Assembly (NCBI GenBank): GCA_039196965.1
Contig: JBCCUK010000004.1
Coordinates: forward strand, 62,001 to 126,000
Source of the DNA: CALLCD01 sp039196965
Lineage (GTDB): Bacteria > Pseudomonadota > Alphaproteobacteria > Caulobacterales > Hyphomonadaceae
Length of the DNA: 64,000 nucleotides
Direction of reading: 5' to 3'
In this document: one piece after another, positions 61,246 through 64,000 of the stretch
Layout: the number at the start of each line of letters is the position of its first letter
How positions within the stretch are numbered: position 1 is the stretch's first letter
Position numbers and translations under genes: made by a program
Notes under the pieces: model-generated
Database searches by the model: none
What the model was told of the DNA's origin: nothing
Seen by the model: only the letters and a program-made list of their open reading frames with translations

Positions 61246-62991
61246 ATGGGAAGATATCAATTGAAAAAAATTATCCCCGGTGCGCTCTTGGTGCTCGCGC
61301 TGCCCTACCTCGCCCATGGGCAAGATACCCAGTCCTTCGACCTTGTCTTTCGCGGCGGAACGATCATCGATGGAACAGGATCAGACCGCTATAAGGGCGA
61401 TGTCGGCATTATCGGAGACGAAGTCGTTGCCATTGGCGATCTGACAACCGCCACAGCGACGAGAGACATCGATGCCGCAGGTCTGATCATCTCACCGGGC
61501 TTCATAGACCTCCACGCCCACGTCACGGACGGGGTCTATGGTCGCCACGGCTTGCTGTCATCGAACAAGAAAAAGCGGGCCGCCCAGAATTATGTCGCGC
61601 AGGGGGTCACCACCCTCCTCGGCAACCCCGATGGCTACCAGTCGAGGCCGATTCCCGACCTGCGCGACAATATGGAGCGTAACGGCATCGGGCCAAACAT
61701 TGCTTTGACGAACGGACACAATGGCCTGCGCGATATGGTGTTGAGCGGCGACAGAAACCGCGAAGCAACACCGGAAGAAATCGCCGAGATGAAAGACATC
61801 CTCCTCAACGATATGGCGAATAATGGTTCGTTCGGTTTGTCTGTTGGAACAGAATATACAAGCGGAAAGTCTTCGAACACCGCTGAGCAGGTCGAGCTTG
61901 CGAAGACTCTTCCCGAATATAATGGGATTTTCATCGCTCATATGCGCAGCCAGGGCGATGCGCCCATGTGGTTCACGCCCAGCCGGTTTCGAGGGATCAC
62001 ACCGCCCAACCTCGAAGGAGCCATCGATGAGATGATAACCGTCGCCGACGAAACCGGTGCCAGGACGGTGATCACCCATATGAAGGCCTGGGGAAGCTAT
62101 CGGGGTAATGGCGACAAATTGATGGAGCGGATCCAGACCGCGCGGGATGGCGGAAGCGATATCTATATCGATGTCTATCCCTATGACAGCAGCGGATCCG
62201 ACGGCAGATTTTCAGCGGTCCCGGATTGGGCTTACGGCTTCAAACGGGACGGCCTGCGACTGTTCACCAATTATCGCCGCAGGTTCAGGACCCGTTTCAA
62301 CAAGCTGGATGAGCAGGGCCGGAAAGATCTGGAAGACGATGTCCTGCATAAAATCACAGCGCGGGGCGGTCCGCGGAACATTCTCATCCTGGACTATCCG
62401 GATGAAAGCTTTGTCGGCAAAACCCTCGCCGACTTCATGGAGGCGCGGGAACTCTCCGCGGTCGATGCCACGATCGCCATGCAGCTCGAAGGTTACGCGC
62501 GCAAACGCAATGGCGCGCAGCTTCGCTCCATAAGCATGGCGGAACGGGATATTGAAACATTCCTGTCTCAGCCCTGGGCCGCAACCTCCACCGATGGCTG
62601 GGTCGTGCTGCCGGAACAAGCCGTGGGGCGGCGCAAATACAGCATCACCCATCGCCGCTGCTTTGGCAGTTTCCCCAGACGAATTGCCCACTATTCCCAG
62701 TTCCGCGGTTTAGACACCCTGGAACAGGCAATACGTTCCGTCGCCGGTCTTCCGGCGGAAATTCTCAGCATCGAGGATCGCGGACTTCTGAAAGCTGGCA
62801 TGAAAGCCGATATCACTGTGATCGATCTCGAAAACCTCAAGGACAATACCACCTACCTTGATCCGAGCATGTATCCGAGCGGGATACCTTATGTTCTCGT
62901 CAACGGCACATTCGTCGTCGATGAGGGAGAAAGAACCCTCGCCCTTCCCGGCAGCGTTCTCTCGTCAAACTCCACTGGTAGGAAAAGCTGA
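61246..62991 (+). CDS. Exported N-acyl-D-amino-acid deacylase-like amidohydrolase
   Basis: A 581-residue amidohydrolase resembling N-acyl-D-amino-acid deacylases (D-aminoacylases). A signal peptide of about 25 residues (LLVLALPYLAHGQ) sends it to the periplasm. FRGGTIIDGTGSDRYKGDVGI opens the composite beta domain and ISPGFIDLHAHVTD carries the zinc His90 and His92. TVITHMKAWG supplies another His, and the C-terminus LKAGMKADITVIDL restores the beta domain. The Cys that often bridges metals in D-aminoacylases (GTxxCR-type) was not found; GNPDGYQSRP stands there. It lies 58 bases after the pseudogene and 15 bases before the serine hydrolase gene. Confidence 0.85.
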   Translation: MGRYQLKKIIPGALLVLALPYLAHGQDTQSFDLVFRGGTIIDGTGSDRYKGDVGIIGDEVVAIGDLTTATATRDIDAAGLIISPGFIDLHAHVTDGVYGRHGLLSSNKKKRAAQNYVAQGVTTLLGNPDGYQSRPIPDLRDNMERNGIGPNIALTNGHNGLRDMVLSGDRNREATPEEIAEMKDILLNDMANNGSFGLSVGTEYTSGKSSNTAEQVELAKTLPEYNGIFIAHMRSQGDAPMWFTPSRFRGITPPNLEGAIDEMITVADETGARTVITHMKAWGSYRGNGDKLMERIQTARDGGSDIYIDVYPYDSSGSDGRFSAVPDWAYGFKRDGLRLFTNYRRRFRTRFNKLDEQGRKDLEDDVLHKITARGGPRNILILDYPDESFVGKTLADFMEARELSAVDATIAMQLEGYARKRNGAQLRSISMAERDIETFLSQPWAATSTDGWVVLPEQAVGRRKYSITHRRCFGSFPRRIAHYSQFRGLDTLEQAIRSVAGLPAEILSIEDRGLLKAGMKADITVIDLENLKDNTTYLDPSMYPSGIPYVLVNGTFVVDEGERTLALPGSVLSSNSTGRKS

Positions 62992-63006
62992 AAAGGCCTT
63001 CAAGTT

Positions 63007-64000
63007 ATGTATAATTTCGTCCCTTCGCACCCCGGACTGAAAGCTGCCCTCCTTGGTGCAGCTACCCTTGCGATCAGCCCGGCCATCGCCCAGCAAAGCG
63101 AACAGACATCCGCTGAGGCCGCAGACGCAGAAGAAGCATCATGGGTCGCCGAATTTGAGGCTGGACTAAGGCCCGCTCTTAAACAGCTTGGCGAACCGGC
63201 AATTCGTTGGACGCTTGAAGAGCGCATGGCGCATTATGGCGTACCGGGCGTCTCCATCGCCGTATTGAGCGACGGAGAAATTGTCTGGGCGCGCGGATAT
63301 GGCGAAGCGAAAGCAGGCACTGGCATTCCGATTGATACAGATACCGTGTTCTCCGTCGGATCCCTGAGCAAGACTGGCACAGCCCTTACGGCGCTGCGCC
63401 TTGTCAATTCCGGTGAGCTCGATCTTGACGCCGATGTCAACACCGTTCTGACCAGTTGGCAAGCGCCGCGCTCGGAAACCGAAGGCGAAAAACCGATAAC
63501 GCTCCGTATGCTGCTTTCCCACACAGCTGGGTTGAACGTACACGGATTTGCTGATTTCGCGCCGAGTGAGGACCTGCCCACGACTGTACAGATACTGAAT
63601 GGCGAAAGCCCGGCCAAAAGCTCCAAACTCAAGCTAATCCATGAGCCCGGCGAAACCTATGATTATTCCGGTGGTGGAACGACCGTTGCAGGCCTCGTGA
63701 TTGCCGACAAGACAGGCATGAGCTTCCCGGAAGCAGCAAAAGCGTTGGTCTTTGATCCGCTGGATCTCAGCCGTACAACATTTGAAGTTCCCCTCCCTGA
63801 AGGAACAACAAACATCGCCTATGCACACAACAGAAAAGGTGAGCTTGCCGCAAAGCCGCGCGGATATCACTCCTTCCCGGAGACGGCGGCATCCGGTCTA
63901 TGGTCAACGCCGTCCGAGTTTGGAACGATGCTAAACGCGCTCTACAAAGCCTATCGTGGAGATATAGAAAACTTCCTCACCAACGAAATCGCTGTCGACA
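63007..64000 (+). CDS. Class C beta-lactamase-like serine hydrolase, 3' end outside window
   Basis: The first 331 residues of an exported serine hydrolase of the class C beta-lactamase/D-aminopeptidase group; the frame stays open to the right edge. A signal peptide ends near residue 29 (SPAIAQ). The S-x-x-K motif is Ser119-L-S-Lys122 in VGSLSKTGTALTALRL, followed by LRMLLSHTAGLNVHG. The Y-x-N-like motif reads YDYSGGGTTVAGL, the Y-S-G form common in esterase/peptidase members. True beta-lactamase activity is therefore less likely than D-peptidase or esterase activity. It starts 15 bases after the amidohydrolase gene, so the two are cotranscribed. Confidence 0.88.
   Translation, partial: MYNFVPSHPGLKAALLGAATLAISPAIAQQSEQTSAEAADAEEASWVAEFEAGLRPALKQLGEPAIRWTLEERMAHYGVPGVSIAVLSDGEIVWARGYGEAKAGTGIPIDTDTVFSVGSLSKTGTALTALRLVNSGELDLDADVNTVLTSWQAPRSETEGEKPITLRMLLSHTAGLNVHGFADFAPSEDLPTTVQILNGESPAKSSKLKLIHEPGETYDYSGGGTTVAGLVIADKTGMSFPEAAKALVFDPLDLSRTTFEVPLPEGTTNIAYAHNRKGELAAKPRGYHSFPETAASGLWSTPSEFGTMLNALYKAYRGDIENFLTNEIAVD

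Noticed and set aside
1..64000. CRISPR arrays, rRNA or tRNA genes, prophage, integrase-flanked island
   Set aside because: No repeat-spacer pattern, RNA gene or phage structural gene was recognised anywhere in the window.

Overview
The window looks like the chromosome of a marine-type alphaproteobacterium, probably of the Caulobacterales/Parvularculales sort (inference). Supporting signs are the zeta-type F1-ATPase inhibitor gene (DUF1476) beside purC-purS, a long class II B12-dependent ribonucleotide reductase with paired NrdR boxes, TTAACCAT octamers like CtrA half-sites, three TonB-dependent receptors and many exported hydrolases. No rRNA, tRNA, CRISPR array, prophage or intact insertion sequence was seen. 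The only mobile DNA recognised is a decayed IS66-type relic.

Layout. 1-5.7 kb: SpoIIM-like and RDD membrane proteins, an SMP-30 lactonase-like protein and a TonB receptor. 5.7-8.9 kb: a MarR regulator divergent from a VOC protein, a small unknown protein and a fumarylacetoacetate hydrolase, then ubiG. 9.4-11.2 kb: nucleoside hydrolase and ribokinase, overlapping by 4 bases (ribonucleoside salvage). 11.2-12.8 kb: an AT-rich patch with an orphan membrane protein and the IS66 relic. 12.8-23.7 kb: purine biosynthesis purC-purS, purQ and purL, split by two accessory insertions. The first holds two entericidin-like lipoproteins, a candidate small RNA, an AraC regulator, a double winged-helix regulator and a VOC protein. 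The second holds an adenine deaminase, a DUF418 protein and an ArsR/SRPBCC pair. 23.7-27.6 kb: a Sel1 protein, a 2OG-Fe oxygenase, a YeiH-type transporter with a DUF6356 partner, an AsnC regulator and a ParB-like protein.

27.7-33.4 kb (minus strand): TonB receptor, alkylsulfatase-like metallo-hydrolase and DUF1214 protein. 33.6-37.6 kb: nrdJ with its NrdR boxes and terminator. 37.8-45.7 kb: a likely uptake/degradation cluster made of a two-domain VOC protein, a penicillin-acylase-family enzyme with threonine at the usual serine nucleophile position, a TetR regulator, an alpha/beta hydrolase interrupted by one in-frame TGA, and a siderophore-type receptor. 45.8-49.1 kb: an MscK-like mechanosensitive channel.

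49.4-57.5 kb (plus strand): acetolactate synthase-like enzyme, aldehyde dehydrogenase, GH36 alpha-galactosidase, glpD and galT. The last three together would handle both halves of an alpha-galactosyl-glycerol such as floridoside (inference). 57.6-64 kb: an exported S33 hydrolase divergent from a D-threonine-aldolase-like enzyme, a deleted ornithine-cyclodeaminase-family pseudogene, an exported N-acyl-D-amino-acid deacylase-like amidohydrolase and a class C serine hydrolase cut by the window edge. This last block suggests scavenging of D-amino acids or acylated D-peptides.

The strongest points for a second look are the alpha-galactosyl-glycerol gene set, the candidate small RNA near 15 kb, the Thr-nucleophile acylase, the two recent-looking pseudogenes and the CtrA-like octamer cluster.
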